A program made the translations under genes and the position numbers. The notes beneath the pieces are model-generated. The model was not told the origin of the DNA. It made no database searches and was given only the letters and a program-made list of their open reading frames with translations. Shown here one piece after another: positions 11,117 through 23,060 of a DNA stretch of 64,000 nucleotides; positions within the stretch are counted from its first letter, which is position 1, and each line of letters begins with the position of its first letter. Origin of the DNA: Trochalopteron elliotii. Its lineage: Eukaryota > Chordata > Aves > Passeriformes > Leiothrichidae. Location of the stretch: positions 2,572,315-2,636,314 of the forward strand of contig JANPWX010000073.1 in the NCBI GenBank assembly GCA_024734555.1. Reading direction: 5' to 3'.

Positions 11117-14100
11117 ATGTTATGGTTTGCATTCCTTCAATTTAAAACATAACTGAGTCCTTCATATTTTATTTCTTGTATGAGCTACTGTAATTTATTA
11201 TTATAGTGGTCATTCGACTAGAATGAAGATGTATGCCCCTCTTTTGATCCTTGTAAAGATGAAGGGTGAAATGTAAGTTTGTTATATTAACTTTCTTGTT
11301 TCTACTCTTTTGTATCCATGGTTTTTTAATTTACATTGCATTGTGAATGAAAACCCTTATCTTCTGTAATGTTTTTTTCCTGCCACTCAAATTTTGCATC
11401 AACACAAAGGGTTTGTTCTTCAGTTTGTGTTCAGTATTTGGTCACGTTCATTATGAGATGTATCTACAATACACAGATCACGTTCAGAAAATATAATTTC
11501 TCACTGTGTTTTCCTTGATATCTTATTATTAAGAGCTGTTTTTCAGTGGATAGAAATCCATTCTATGCATAAAACTGCATTCAAATGAGGTTTACACATC
11601 TAATCATACCTATTTTTTATTCCGAAATGCTCAGTGATCAACAGTAATTTCAAGTACAATGGTTATAGATCATTTGAGTGGTAAACACAATGGCATTGGT
11701 TAAATAGAACCATGCAGAGGGTTAATAGTACAATAATAATTAAAATAATCCTCTTCAATTCCGTAATAACTTTGGCCACATGCCTTCATCCAACCCCCAA
11801 CACCACCCTCATGTACTCTTTAAAAAAATATTCACATTACAGACAATCTTGTGTAACAGATTAACATAACATATCTGGAACATTACTCAGATTTTTGGGC
11901 AATGGCAATCTGAACATGTTCATAAGTTTAGCTTTTTCTCTGCAGCATCCTGCTGTTAACTCTTGACTTCTTCTACTTGGGCATGACTACGTAACTGGAA
12001 AGTGCTGCCTGTGGTGTCACAGGGAGGGTTGTTTAAGTGTGGGCGTTGGAGGAGCTCTGCTGAACAGAAATACTCAGTGTTTTAAGGGGCTCACACAGGT
12101 AAACAATATTGTAAGGACTGAAATTTTAGGCTCACATTCAGATTTGAATGGCCATGATACCTATCTGATGGATTATTTTAGTGGATTACACAGATATGGA
12201 TGCAAAGTTGGATATACAAGAGAAATGTTAAAAAGGCAGGATTTTTTTTTTCTTTAAAAAAAATAAGATGATGCAATGTCTCTGGGTTAGAAACAGAAAT
12301 TTAATCATTTCTCGCAAAAGACTGGAAGTTAGGAAGCCTTTTATTTTCTTCTGTTCTTTATCTCACCCCAACTTGTTTTTCTGATAGCTTTTGCTCTCTT
12401 GTAAAGTAGGAATCCTGCCAGTGAGATTTGTAGTGGAAAGTGTTTGGGGCACCAGTTATTATTGCTGAAGCATGATACAGCCTTCAATTTAATGTCCCAT
12501 TTTTTTTTAGGTGACCAGACCTGAAATCAAAATAACTCTCTGCTATGAGTGGGATTTAAAGTATAAGTCTTATTTATTTTTTTGTAACAGATTTCATCTT
12601 GCCCATTGGCAACATAATTGGCCTCTGTAAAGAATCAGTAAGCAAACAGCCAAGCAATTTTTGCTGGTACATATTGTAATTCCCATTTTAAAAATTACTA
12701 AATAGAGATCGCCTTTTATAAAAGCTATTTTGGTATATCAGAGGGATGTTGTACTAACGAAAAGAGGAAAAAAAATACCTCTGTCATTTGAAAGAGACCA
12801 TTTAGCCTCTGAACATATTTGCTTCACACTAAATAATAGATGTTATTCTCAGAGAAATAGAAGATGTTCTATATAGTTCTGTGGAAGCTGCTTTGTTTTT
12901 TCTGGATCCTTCACCCACTCCATCCACTTGCCCCCAAAACAACAAACAGATTTGGCTAGTATGTGTTGTAGGTAAATTGTAGGTGTGTCATATAAATTAT
13001 TAATTTAATAAAGTTAATATTTAATTAAATTTTTAATCATTAACAAAAGGGGAAAGTTCAGAGTTGAGATATTCTTCTTCCTCCCCAGAAAAATAAACAT
13101 TAACTGTCAGTCTAATTCCTATGCATATGTTGATTTGGAAAGTTAACCATAGTAGATGGATGTGAAGATAAGTCTTAAAATTACTTTCATGCCCTTAAAA
13201 AATTTTCCAAAAGTGTTGTTGACAGGGTGGTACCTGCAGGAGGAATTATGAGTGTTACCATTATCAGTATATGGATATAGGCATCACATCATCACTGAAA
13301 GCTTTACCATTTGTTTTCCCATCCTGTTACCTGGAGAAAGACTCGAAGTCACTGTGGGTTTTGGTAGGTTTTTTGGTTGTTTTTTGTTGAGCACAGCTCT
13401 GTTTGCAATGAGCAGGTCAAATGATTAAATTCTGCATGTATGGGTGAAGGTGGTAAGGTCTGCGATGCAAGTTTATTCCTAGGAAAGGCCATCCCACAAC
13501 TCTTGCCCTGGAAGATCCTTCTGCTCTTTGACAAATGAGCTGGTCGGGTGCTGCCGTGCTTCCCAGTGGCAGAATCCACGGTCAGAGTTCAGCTCCTTTG
13601 CATCCCTCTGCCTTTTCTCCCCTCAGCCTTGAAACAGTGAGAGTTGATCTTCAGCTGCTGCTTTAAATGCTAATTGTTCTCTGATGATAAGAGATAACCA
13701 CGGCTGTTAGCACCTTGCTTTCGTTTTAAGCAGAGGGACCTGCTGAGCCAGGAGTGTGGTACTGGTGTTCCCAGCACTGGCTGCCTGGGAACTGCTCTGC
13801 TTGGGATGAACCTGTGGGATTCAGGCCCATTCACCACACAGCAGTACTTGTTTAAAAGCAAGACTTTAGTGCTTTTCCATGTACCTGACTGGGTGGTTTT
13901 TGCCAGGAACTGAAGAAAAAGAAGCTTGAATTTGCAAAGTCTGATTCTCATTCCCTTTAGTACTTTGAGAGCGACGGAGTGAAAGTGCTGGTGTTTTTTC
14001 ATGCGACTCCACTGGTATCCTGTGGTTTCTTTAGAGAACTCCTTCCCAGGCCTTACTTGGCAAAAACACTGAAATACATTACTTAACTTTCTAAGCATAG

Positions 14101-15124
14101 AATGGAAGGTGTTAGTCAAAGTCATTCTTTTGTGGCAGAGGCACGACAACGGATTTTTCATTCCCAGTGTCTGTTTTAATGTTGGAGGAGGCATCACTCT
14201 AATTTTGTGTTAGCCAGTTTTCATTTTGAGAGCTATTTGAAATGCCACTTCACAGTTACTTCAGAGCTTCAAGGTCCTATCATGCAGTGCAGTGCCAGAT
14301 TTTTCTGGTGCGTGCAGATCTGCAGTAGAAAAGTCAAGCGTTTCTAGATCCCTAAATCTGATCTTTGAGTTGACAGAGAAAACTGTACAATCATTTCTGG
14401 CTTTTAAAAGTGGTTTCAGCCACACACAGATTCATTTTCACTGAGATTCAGAGGTATTTCCTTTTCTGAATAGTAGGACTTGTAATCAAAGTCTGATAGC
14501 AGATTTTTATTCACCTTTCTTGTTAAAAAAAATCTCATTTTGATGTGAGTTTTATTTATTAGCATCATTTATATTGTGACAGCATCATGGATATTCCTTC
14601 TGGGCTTGCACTCGGGGCTTAGAGCAGCACAAATCTGAGCTACACCTAGAGACTTGCAGCCATTTGTTTGGTTGCCAGTACCTCTGGAAGCATCTGAATA
14701 CCTGGACACTAAGAAGCAGTGTTGTTTATGTAATTTCTCAATACACTCACAGCTCTGGCAGCATGCACCTAACTTTCCACATGGGTGTGCTCACTAGTCA
14801 GCACATACAGACCTTGGCCCATCACTGTTTTTCTGTCTCACAGGACAAAGGGAAGAGAACAGGGGACAGGAGTACTTTGTGATGGAGTAGAGATCTCTAG
14901 CTCTCTCAGCTAAACACAAGGCATTTTGTCTCAGCATCTAGGCTAGGTGGAAGGAATAGGCAGAAGAGAGGGTGACATTTCTTTGATGATTGACTTAGCT
15001 GGGTATCTGAGAAGAGAAGGAGTTGCCCTCTCAATTCCTGGAACAATGCTCACCTTGTTCCAGTGGTGAAGGGAGCAGCCTAGGCCACAGTGTCTTTTAG
15101 ATGGCCGAAGTGAGATGAGATGAC
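11117..15124. other. noncoding stretch, no gene recognised
   Basis: AT-rich unique DNA. The part near 12970-13050 is very AT-rich, with repeated ttaat and attaa homeodomain-core words. The longest open frame of the window (175 codons, 13670-14197, minus) lies here. It is unlike any protein I know, is not flanked by convincing splice sites, and sits in slightly GC-richer DNA where chance open frames are longer. Confidence 0.55.
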
Positions 15125-15235
15125 TTCACCCTAAGGCCTGTGTTTTTGTTTCACTACTTGCAAAGTGAGGATAACCTCGCTCTATTTGGTTTTGCTTTAA
15201 AGTGCTTTGATGCTGGAGTTGTGCAAATCTGAAGT
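15125..15235 (+). mobile_element. possible MIR SINE fragment
   Basis: The stretch cctgtgtttttgtttcac, then cttgcaaagtgaggataacctcgctc, then taaagtgctttgatgc follows the layout of the MIR/MIR3 3' half: a gtttcctcatctgtaaaatggggataa core and then an aaagcgctttga tail. Divergence is high, so this is a tentative assignment to an ancient amniote SINE in sense orientation. Confidence 0.4.
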
Positions 15236-17460
15236 CACATGACGTTTGGAATTGCTCAGTTAATGGGGTAGATGTAATTCTGGGATTTTTTTTGCTTTAT
15301 ATAATTAATAGACAGGAAGGAAGGCTTTGTTGTTAAAGCAGTGGAGTGTAACCTGAGATAAAAGTTCAACACTGTACTTTGTCATAGATTTCCTGAATAA
15401 CTCCAATCTGTGTGTCTCAACTCATCTGAAAAAGTAGTTCCTGCTCCTTCCCCCTTTGGCTGGCTTGTCTGAAAAGTTTTTTTCTAGTGACAACTGTCTT
15501 CCAGTCTGTGTCAGTGCAGTGCATAATGCTTCAATCTCACTGTGATCTCAAAACTCTACTGCAATATAAAGTGTTTATTATCAGAAAACGTAGTTTTATG
15601 TTGTATCCCATGTTTCAGAAACTCCGTTTAGTCTCCTTTGACATGACAAAACCCTGCATAATCCTAACTTGTATTAAATGAAAGAACGGTGCAAGTTTGA
15701 GAAAAGTATAGATAGAAGTTATATATGTAGGTCCTATTAAAATAATGTCAAGTGGATCAAGTGTTTTGAGGGGTAATGCTACAAGAAACAGATTATAATA
15801 TGGAAAGTATTTGTACTAAAGCTTTCTTGATTTAAAAGCTCTGCTGCGTAATGAGCAATGAGTTAAATGAATCTGGTTGATTTTGGTAAGATTAAAACAT
15901 AGTTAAGTTTGATCCAAAACTATCCCTTCACTTTTTCTGGTGAATTTTCAGCTAAAAGAGGAGACCCTTTTGGGTTGTTTTTTCAAATCTTAATCTGTAA
16001 AAACTTTGTCCTATAAGATATGATGCATTCTTGTAATGGAGATGTCTGCTAGCTTGCAATATGGCTCCCTACACAGTTTTAATCCAAATGCTATATAATG
16101 ATGTTATCTCTGCTAAGGCTTTTACTAAATCAACTGTCCTCATGTTCTTAAAGCAGAATGAATGTTAGAACTAAAAATGTGCCACTGATCTGAACATCTC
16201 AGTCTTCATATTGATTAATATAATAGTTATTTTTGTAATATTATTAATTTTTAATTAGACCCATTCTTGTTACTTGATTTCTATGTACTGGTTTTTATAT
16301 ATTAATCTTTATAAAAAATAAATATCTGTAATGAATGGTAGGAATAACTGGAAAAAATAAGGGAAAGAGTGATGTCAGGATTGAAGATGTTTTGTGGGTG
16401 TCACGTTTAGTAGTGTTTCAAGTGTGTATTTTTTGTTCTAATTCCCTTTATGTTTAGACTAGACAAAACTATTGCAGCATGAAGGAACTGTTTTGTGTCC
16501 AGAAGTCATTGCAAAGTGGCAAATATTGAATTTTTAATGTTCCCCACTGAATATAACTGGGGAAAGACACACTTTCTAAGAGATTCTGTAGATTGTTTTG
16601 TTTTGTGGGTTTTTTTCCTAGAGGAAATGCGAACTAAATTTTTCTACTGTGAGGCATTTTAGGTATGCCAAGTAAGTCTTATACATGTATTGGAGTAATA
16701 TTGAAAAATTCAATAAAGTACAAGAATAAAAAGAATGGAAAATAGGCTCAATTTTGTTTTGTTTTTGTTTTTAAAATTAAAAATGTTTTGAATGTCACTT
16801 GACAAACATCAAATGATGATAGTGGGAAAAGCTTTGGAACTGATATTTTGTCAGGGATTGCAATAAACAGTAAGAGTCTTTTGTAATAATACTGAAAATA
16901 CTTCACCAGCAGAAAAAAAATGGTTTTGCTGTGATCATCTATTTTTGCAGAAAAGAAATTTGATATTTACTGAAGTCTTAGCATCTGTCTTAGCAACCTC
17001 ATTATGGATTGATAGATATATTGACAAATTACGCAGCAGAAGAAATACAAAAAGCTAAAACTGATTACAAACAAGTTTTCTTTCCTTTTGATGACCTTTT
17101 GTTTCTTAACTGGTGTATTGTGAGCTTCAGAGTCAAGTGAAGGCCACTTGTCTTGGGAGGTGACATCCTTTCTTCACTCTGTTACATTCACCTGTCCATT
17201 GATACCAGAAAAACGTGTTTCTGATAAATGTGAATGCTTCCCTAGTTAGAGATCAAAAGCAAATATAAGAATTGTACCAAGACTGCTTAGGGGTGTTTTG
17301 ACATAGGGCTGATTTATGTCAGGCCCAAGGATTCTGTGATTTTCTCTTTTCTGGCCCATCCAGATGCCTGAGCTTTGATTCACTTTGTAAATAGAAGGAG
17401 CATGAAAACCAGTATACTTTTCCTCCTCACTGAGGACTAAAGTCAAAATCTCCTTTTCAG
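15236..17460. other. noncoding stretch, no gene recognised
   Basis: Unique DNA. The part 16200-16330 is extremely AT-rich, with many attaat and ttaatta words. No gene or RNA is recognised. Confidence 0.6.
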
Positions 17461-17652
17461 TGGTAATTTCTGAACACCAATACAACCAAAACAGCTACAG
17501 CTATAGCCAGATAACTGAGATCCCTGCTCAGAGCTGCTCTCCAGCTCTTCAAGGAAAACTTGGATCTGCTTTGGCTGAGCGATTCCCCTTTGGTACCACC
17601 TGCTGCTCATATGCACTGGGCATCCTTCCCAGGGGCTTCCAGCTAGCATTGT
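17461..17652 (+). other. candidate exon, 192 bases
   Basis: A pyrimidine-ending acceptor (atctccttttcag) precedes 192 bases that end at gtaagtac. One frame, whose codons start at the third exon base (GTA), is open throughout, and an opposite-strand frame is open too. The translation includes YNQNSYSYSQITEIPAQSCS and has no domain I know. Against it, the base before the donor is T instead of the usual G. Chance is a real alternative, and a noncoding RNA exon is also possible. Confidence 0.15.
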
Positions 17653-18516
17653 GTAAGTACACACTGGAAAGGCTGCATAATTCATGAGGACATAGCTAAC
17701 TTATCTGCCTCTTGAAAAATGTCCTGAAAGCACTTCGAAACTCAAAGAAAGATCCTACTTTGTCTTCTGGGTCTAGTAAAATACAAAAGGTTTTGGGAGG
17801 ATTTTCTCTTTGTTTTGTTGCAATTGTTTGCCTTGTGAGACTTCAGCAATTTTGAATGAAAGTCGTTTTCCTTCAGCTGAGGCTTCCAGAGGAAGATTTG
17901 AAATCAAAAGTTAAAGAAGGGATACTTCAAGGGCATTGTGTGTATATCACTAATGCTGCATCTTTTGTCTACTGAAGTATTTGTAAGCTAGCCTTTAAGT
18001 CCATCAAAGATACATTTTAGTGTTTTCTCTACATGTTTTCTGCTTATCCTTATTTTCTGTAGCATTAGGTATATTCAGAAATACAAGTATTACTTATACA
18101 CTCTTCTCTATGTGTCAAACAGAATTTGTAAGTCATTTATGTGAGCAGTACACAGTAAACCATTCTCATACAGTGTACTAAATATTAAATATACAGCATA
18201 ATGTGCTAATAAAATGTTGCTAACATAAGTAGGCCACCTAAATTAGAGACTAAGCCAACTCTGTGATTAACTGTCTCATCTCCTGAATTGCACTTTTGGA
18301 AGACTTTGGTAGGGGAAAAAAAAATGTATAGTACATAAATATTGGCAAAATTGTAAAGATCTAAAACTAGGGGGAAAAAAGAACAAACTATGTTTGATCA
18401 TTACAGCAATTAAGAGTAGATTAACAAGATTAATATCTAGAGAATAATATGTTATCAGATATCATCACATTGTACACATTTGTATCAATGCTGAGGGAAT
18501 ATTAGTATGTGAATTG
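17653..18516. other. noncoding stretch, no gene recognised
   Basis: Unique AT-rich DNA without recognisable genes or repeats. Confidence 0.6.
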
Positions 18517-18700
18517 GCATTGGAACAGGCTTCCCAGGAAACTGGTCACAGCACCAAGCCTGACAGAATTCAAGAAGGATTTAGTCAACACTCTCAGGGG
18601 CATGGTGTGACTCTTGGGGTGTCCTGTGCAGGGTCGGGAGTTGGACTTTGATGATCCTTGTGGATCCTTTCCAACTCAGCATATTCTGTGATTTTGTGGT
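18517..18700 (+). mobile_element. truncated CR1 LINE, 3' end
   Basis: The stretch follows the 3' untranslated end of avian CR1 LINEs in order: cattggaacaggcttcccagg, a gaattcaagaagg-like segment, gttggactttgatgatcc, ggatcctttccaactc, and the terminal attctgtgattttgtg, a degenerate copy of the 8-base terminal repeat typical of CR1. Only about 180 bases remain, which is usual because most CR1 copies are 5'-truncated. Substitutions show that it is old. No reverse transcriptase or endonuclease coding is left. This is the clearest evidence that the window is avian. Confidence 0.9.
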
Positions 18701-20670
18701 ATGTCTTCATTAATCCAGGGTTTCCAAAGCAACATTACAGAATCATTTCTATGAAATGCTAGTTCAGAAAAGTTTTCTGAGATTCACAGCCATGTTTCTG
18801 CTGTGGTGATTGATGATGGTATTGCCATTCAGACAAAAAGTTGTGGCTGTGTAATGGCCTGAGGAGGAGATGGGCATTGTTTTACACTGCTGAATGCTGG
18901 GGACTTCAAAGGGTCTGTGCTAACTTCAGTAGGAAAAGAAACGTCACTTGTTTTATCCAGCAAGGAACTTTGAACTTCCCTCATTTTCAGCACATCACCT
19001 GGGAAGGCTGTGTCACTTCAGCACTGTGTTAGACAGACCAGTGTGTCAGAGGGGAGAACATAAAGATGGGTCCAACTGGAAGTCTGGCCAAGAACAGCAC
19101 CTTGTCAGAACCTCAGGGACCAATGGTGATGACCTTTTTTTGGTTGTGGCACAGATGAGGTTTGCTTCAGCCTGGTAGCTTTATTCAGTGAAGAGAATGT
19201 GATTGTACTGGTGCTGTTTTGTCCTTTGTTGTAGAATTCCTGTCTGGAACTTTCACCAGGTTTTCCCTCTGAATCTAGCATCTTCCTAGCAGATGTATTG
19301 AAGCTGAGGAAGGTGCATATGCCTCACAAGAATCTTATTTTTGCTCAGCTGCAGTTCAGAAACAGCCATCCTATTCACTAGCAAACACATGAATACAGAA
19401 TCTTTATACTAAAACTCTTATTTCTGTATTTAAAATTCCAGCATGGTTTGGTGAGAGGAAGCTATTTGGGGGTTAATAAGAAACTTGTATTCTTCAAAAC
19501 AACCCCACCTCCAGAAAAATGTCCACAGGCTTATAAAATACCTGGTTTGTGTCCTAAAATAAAGCATGTATTTCATGCTCTAAAAGTCTGAGGTTTGTAG
19601 CTGAAAAAGATTAAGTAAATAATTCAGAATTTGTTATGTTTACTTGTTAATAATTAAGCAGGTTAGTCTGTGTACTTTTTATAGGCATTGAACTTTATTT
19701 ATTTATTTTTATTTACTTGGCTCATGTTCTGATTTTTAAATTTGAAGAAGTTTCTGCCAAGGAAGAGATCATGAGAGAAAAGGCATCAAGGAGTTAAGTA
19801 CTGCACAGGAAAAAAAATCTGTAGGGACACATAATCTCTGGAGAGAATGGAGAATTGTCATCTCTCACTTCTCTTCTGCCTTCCTCCAGACTAATCTCTA
19901 GTGCTTGAAGGGAATTAAATTTTAAAGGTGATAATGATTTTTCAGACAAAAGCAGCACCTTTGATTCCTACTTTGTGTTTCCAGTGACCACAGACAGAGA
20001 GGTCTGTCTTTGTTATGAGGTGCCATCTGGTTCCTCTCAGTCAAAGCAAAGTTCCGGCCTTGCTCCGTTTCAGAAACAGCACAGAAATTTGAAGGAAAAG
20101 ATCTGTAATAGACACATCATGTGTCTGTTTTCATGTTGTTTGAGTGAGTTACAGGCTGGGGAGATGCTGTAAACTGACAGATGTGAAGTCTGAAATCCTT
20201 GTCTTTTGAGGAGGCAAGGAGAGGCAACAGCAGCATGGGTTGCTCTCCCAGCCACATTTGGAACCATCCGTGGAGAGACTGCATCCTGTGGCAGGCAACA
20301 GTTTAGTGCAAGGGGATGAGTCTGGGCACCTCTGCTTTCAGTCATAATGAACAGGCCAATAGCTTCCCAGGCTCCTCTTGAATCTCAGCATCTGTCACTT
20401 GAGAAGAGTATGTGATGAGAAGCAAAAGAATTCTGTGCTTTCTGTCCAGTCATTTTTGCTTGTTGTTTTACATAGTCTAGCCCTGAGCATAGGTTGAAGT
20501 AGAGAAAGAGAAGAGATTTGGATTTGGCTTTGGTTCCTCCCTCCTCCCCTGCCCACTGCTAATCACATTCCCTTCTTACCTTAAGTAAGGCCACTGCCTA
20601 ATATTTTTGAATGTTTGAACTATTCCTTTGGTCTTGGCAGAATATGTTATAATTTGATATTTTCACTCAC
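18701..20670. other. noncoding stretch, no gene recognised
   Basis: Unique DNA with short open frames of no recognisable similarity. A short TTTA-type run lies near 19697-19712. Nothing else stands out. Confidence 0.55.
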
Positions 20671-20715
20671 CTTTTCCGAAGGGGAGGCACAGCACAGGGT
20701 AGTGTGAGGAGTCAG
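20671..20715 (-). other. candidate minus-strand exon, 45 bases
   Basis: On the reverse strand an acceptor (aatgctgatcacttcag) is followed by 45 bases ending in GAAAAG and a strong donor, gtgagtga. The length is a multiple of three and phase 0 is open (LTPHTTLCCASPSEK). The acceptor pyrimidine tract is weak. It is a single, isolated candidate with no partner exon. Confidence 0.13.
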
Positions 20716-21772
20716 CTGAAGTGATCAGCATTAAAAGACAAAAGCTGCTGAAATGTGAGAGTGATCTTTGGACTGTATATTAAAAATCAAAGATTTTAAA
20801 AGACTGTTTATGTGAAAATTAATAGCCTGATTTTGTTGACAGTTGAAGTCTTCATCTGTTACCATGGCATGTTTTAATTCCCTGTCTGCACTGTTATTTC
20901 CTTCTGAAGAAATACACAGGCTCATTGCTAGTACCTCTGATATTAAAAATGCCATTTGCTTCTTATGTTCCAGGTGATGATTTCTGTTTAAGTAAACTCA
21001 TGGTACATGAAGTGAAGGCATATGAACCTCGCAGACAGCATTACAAATGCTCCCTTTTCTCCATCGAGTGAATGGTGCCTTCAAAGATCATTTTGTCCTG
21101 AGCCTAGATGGTTATTCCAAGTCTTCCACAGAGATAAATATGGGCAGGCAGTATTTTTCAAATAGATTTGAATACTGCACAGGGAACTTAAATTGTTTCC
21201 TGAAAGACTTTTTCACGTGTGAAGGATGTAACTGTAACACGGTTGTTTCTTTACATTTTTTCTATACATGTATGAAGCTTCCTTTCCCACAAAAAAGCCA
21301 AATCATGTCCAGTTCATTATCTTATACTTGCAGACCAGGGTAGTGGTCTGCTTTGGACACTTGTCTTCAGAAATTCTTCAGAAATTCTTCAGACAATGTC
21401 GTTATCATGGAATTCAACGGTAGTCACTTGATTTATGCCTTTCTTTTTTGCTCCCAGACAGACAAGCTTGAGTCTTGAGAAAAGTTACTGAGGTCTCAAC
21501 TCTAGTTCTCAGTAGAACAAAGTCCATATCACAAAAAAACATTACTAGAGTCAGTAAGAGTCGTCCTGTGGTTTTAAGTCCAGTGAAGGGTTCAACCAGC
21601 CACAAAACCTGACTGTTCAACATGGTCCCTCAGTTCAAAACTGAGGGGTAGTGGTGAGCCTGTGTGAGACAACCTCTTCTCCTGCTAGAAATCCTGCCCT
21701 GAAAATGAGGGGATTTCAAGCTTTAAGTGTGCCAGATAAGACTTCTCCACAAACATTAAGTTCTCACACAAA
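20716..21772. other. noncoding stretch, no gene recognised
   Basis: Unique DNA. An 11-base word, cttcagaaatt, is repeated in tandem about 2.5 times at 21365-21394. A 98-codon open frame at 21047-21343 has no recognisable features. Confidence 0.55.
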
Positions 21773-21812
21773 TTTGTTTGTTTGTTTGTTTGTTTGTTTG
21801 TTTGTTTGTTTT
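21773..21812 (+). repeat. (TTTG)n microsatellite
   Basis: About ten uninterrupted copies of the TTTG tetranucleotide. A pure tract of this length is likely to vary between individuals. Confidence 0.95.
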
Positions 21813-22739
21813 AGAGCATTGTTGTGATGCACTGTCCATTTTGCTGAGAATGCACTTTGCCCAAGTTACATGACAGGTTGAATCTCAAAAGAGACCAAAG
21901 ATTTACGGGTACTCTGACAATGAATCATGTCTGAGATTCTTTTTGGCTCCCATATTCTTAGCATTAATAAACAGTGATTTCTTTCATTCACTTGCTGCTG
22001 GACTTTAGTTTATATGTGTGATGACTGTGTTTGGAAGGAATTGAACCTGAGTGATGCTAATATAATTTCTCCTACTCTTTGAATTTTGTTCTTAAATTTA
22101 GAATCTTAAAAAGAGAAGATTTACCATCCTACAATATTCCTCCCCCCGCTTTAACCTTGAGAGAAAATGTAGATAAAATTGACACATTCTTTACATTTTC
22201 TTGAATGGAATGTATTTATCTCGTTTTCACTTAATCTGATGATGAAAACAGTGGGGTTTTTTCATTAGTAGCAAATGTCAGAAGGCCATGCAGCCTATAA
22301 GGATCAACATAAGGAAGTGAAAAAGTGTATATAGTTCCTCTTGTTTGCATTTTCAGCAGTACAGGATGCTCTTGTTACTGTAAAGCAATTAGCATAGTGG
22401 AAGAGACATTTTTAATTTAAGACTGTTTGAGTTATCCATTTATATATTTCTTAGTTTTGTAGTAGATTTCATTCTGGCTGGATATTTAAAAAGCAGAGTT
22501 AATAAATGTACCTCATTTACTTCATCCTGAAAAGCACATTTTTCCAGGAAATCACCATGGCCTACCTTGAGCCTCTGTGAGGACTGACAGACTTAAAGCT
22601 TTGAGCCCAGTAAGCCTCTAGTGAGCCTCTGCTGTGAGGTATTCTCCTCTGCTTAGTACATGGAGTTAACTTTCATGTAAAAGTGAAAAAAACAAAGTGG
22701 TTTCCTGAATTGCATGCAGAGCTTTTCACTCCACTGATG
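21813..22739. other. noncoding stretch, no gene recognised
   Basis: Unique DNA with no gene, RNA or recognisable transposon. Confidence 0.6.
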
Positions 22740-23060
22740 TCATACAGATGTATCAGATTTTGAGGGTATTACTTCATATGATATAATTTGAATCACCAAT
22801 AAGCTGTTGATCTAAGTTAAACCACAAGGTGTAAACATGGAGGTTGGAATTGAAAACAAAGTGTATGGCCTGGAAACAGCTGTCTTGGTCCAACAAATTA
22901 CTATGTCAAATATAAGGCTTGATTAATTTAAATCATGTATAAAAACAGTTATAAAATCTGTGGCAGAAATGTTGCCTCTAATTAAATTCAGGCATTCAAA
23001 TGTTTAGAAAGGATCAATTAATGATTGTGAAAATAAAGTAACTGTAACAGTTCTACAGAC
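22740..23060. promoter_or_regulatory. candidate conserved noncoding element
   Basis: The block is complex AT-rich DNA dense in homeodomain-type words, including ttgattaatttaaatcatg, ctaattaaattcagg and gatcaattaatgattg, with no simple repeat. This is the style of vertebrate developmental enhancers. The call rests on motif texture alone; conservation cannot be measured here. Confidence 0.3.

Noticed and set aside
10181..11848. A 17-base word (tcacattacagacaatc) present at 10181 and 11832
   Set aside because: The similarity stops at both ends, and a 17-base coincidence somewhere in a 64 kb window is not very rare.
13670..14197. Longest open frame of the window, 175 codons, minus strand
   Set aside because: No recognisable domain, no splice-site context, and located in locally GC-richer DNA. 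A single frame of this length is expected by chance in 64 kb read in six frames.
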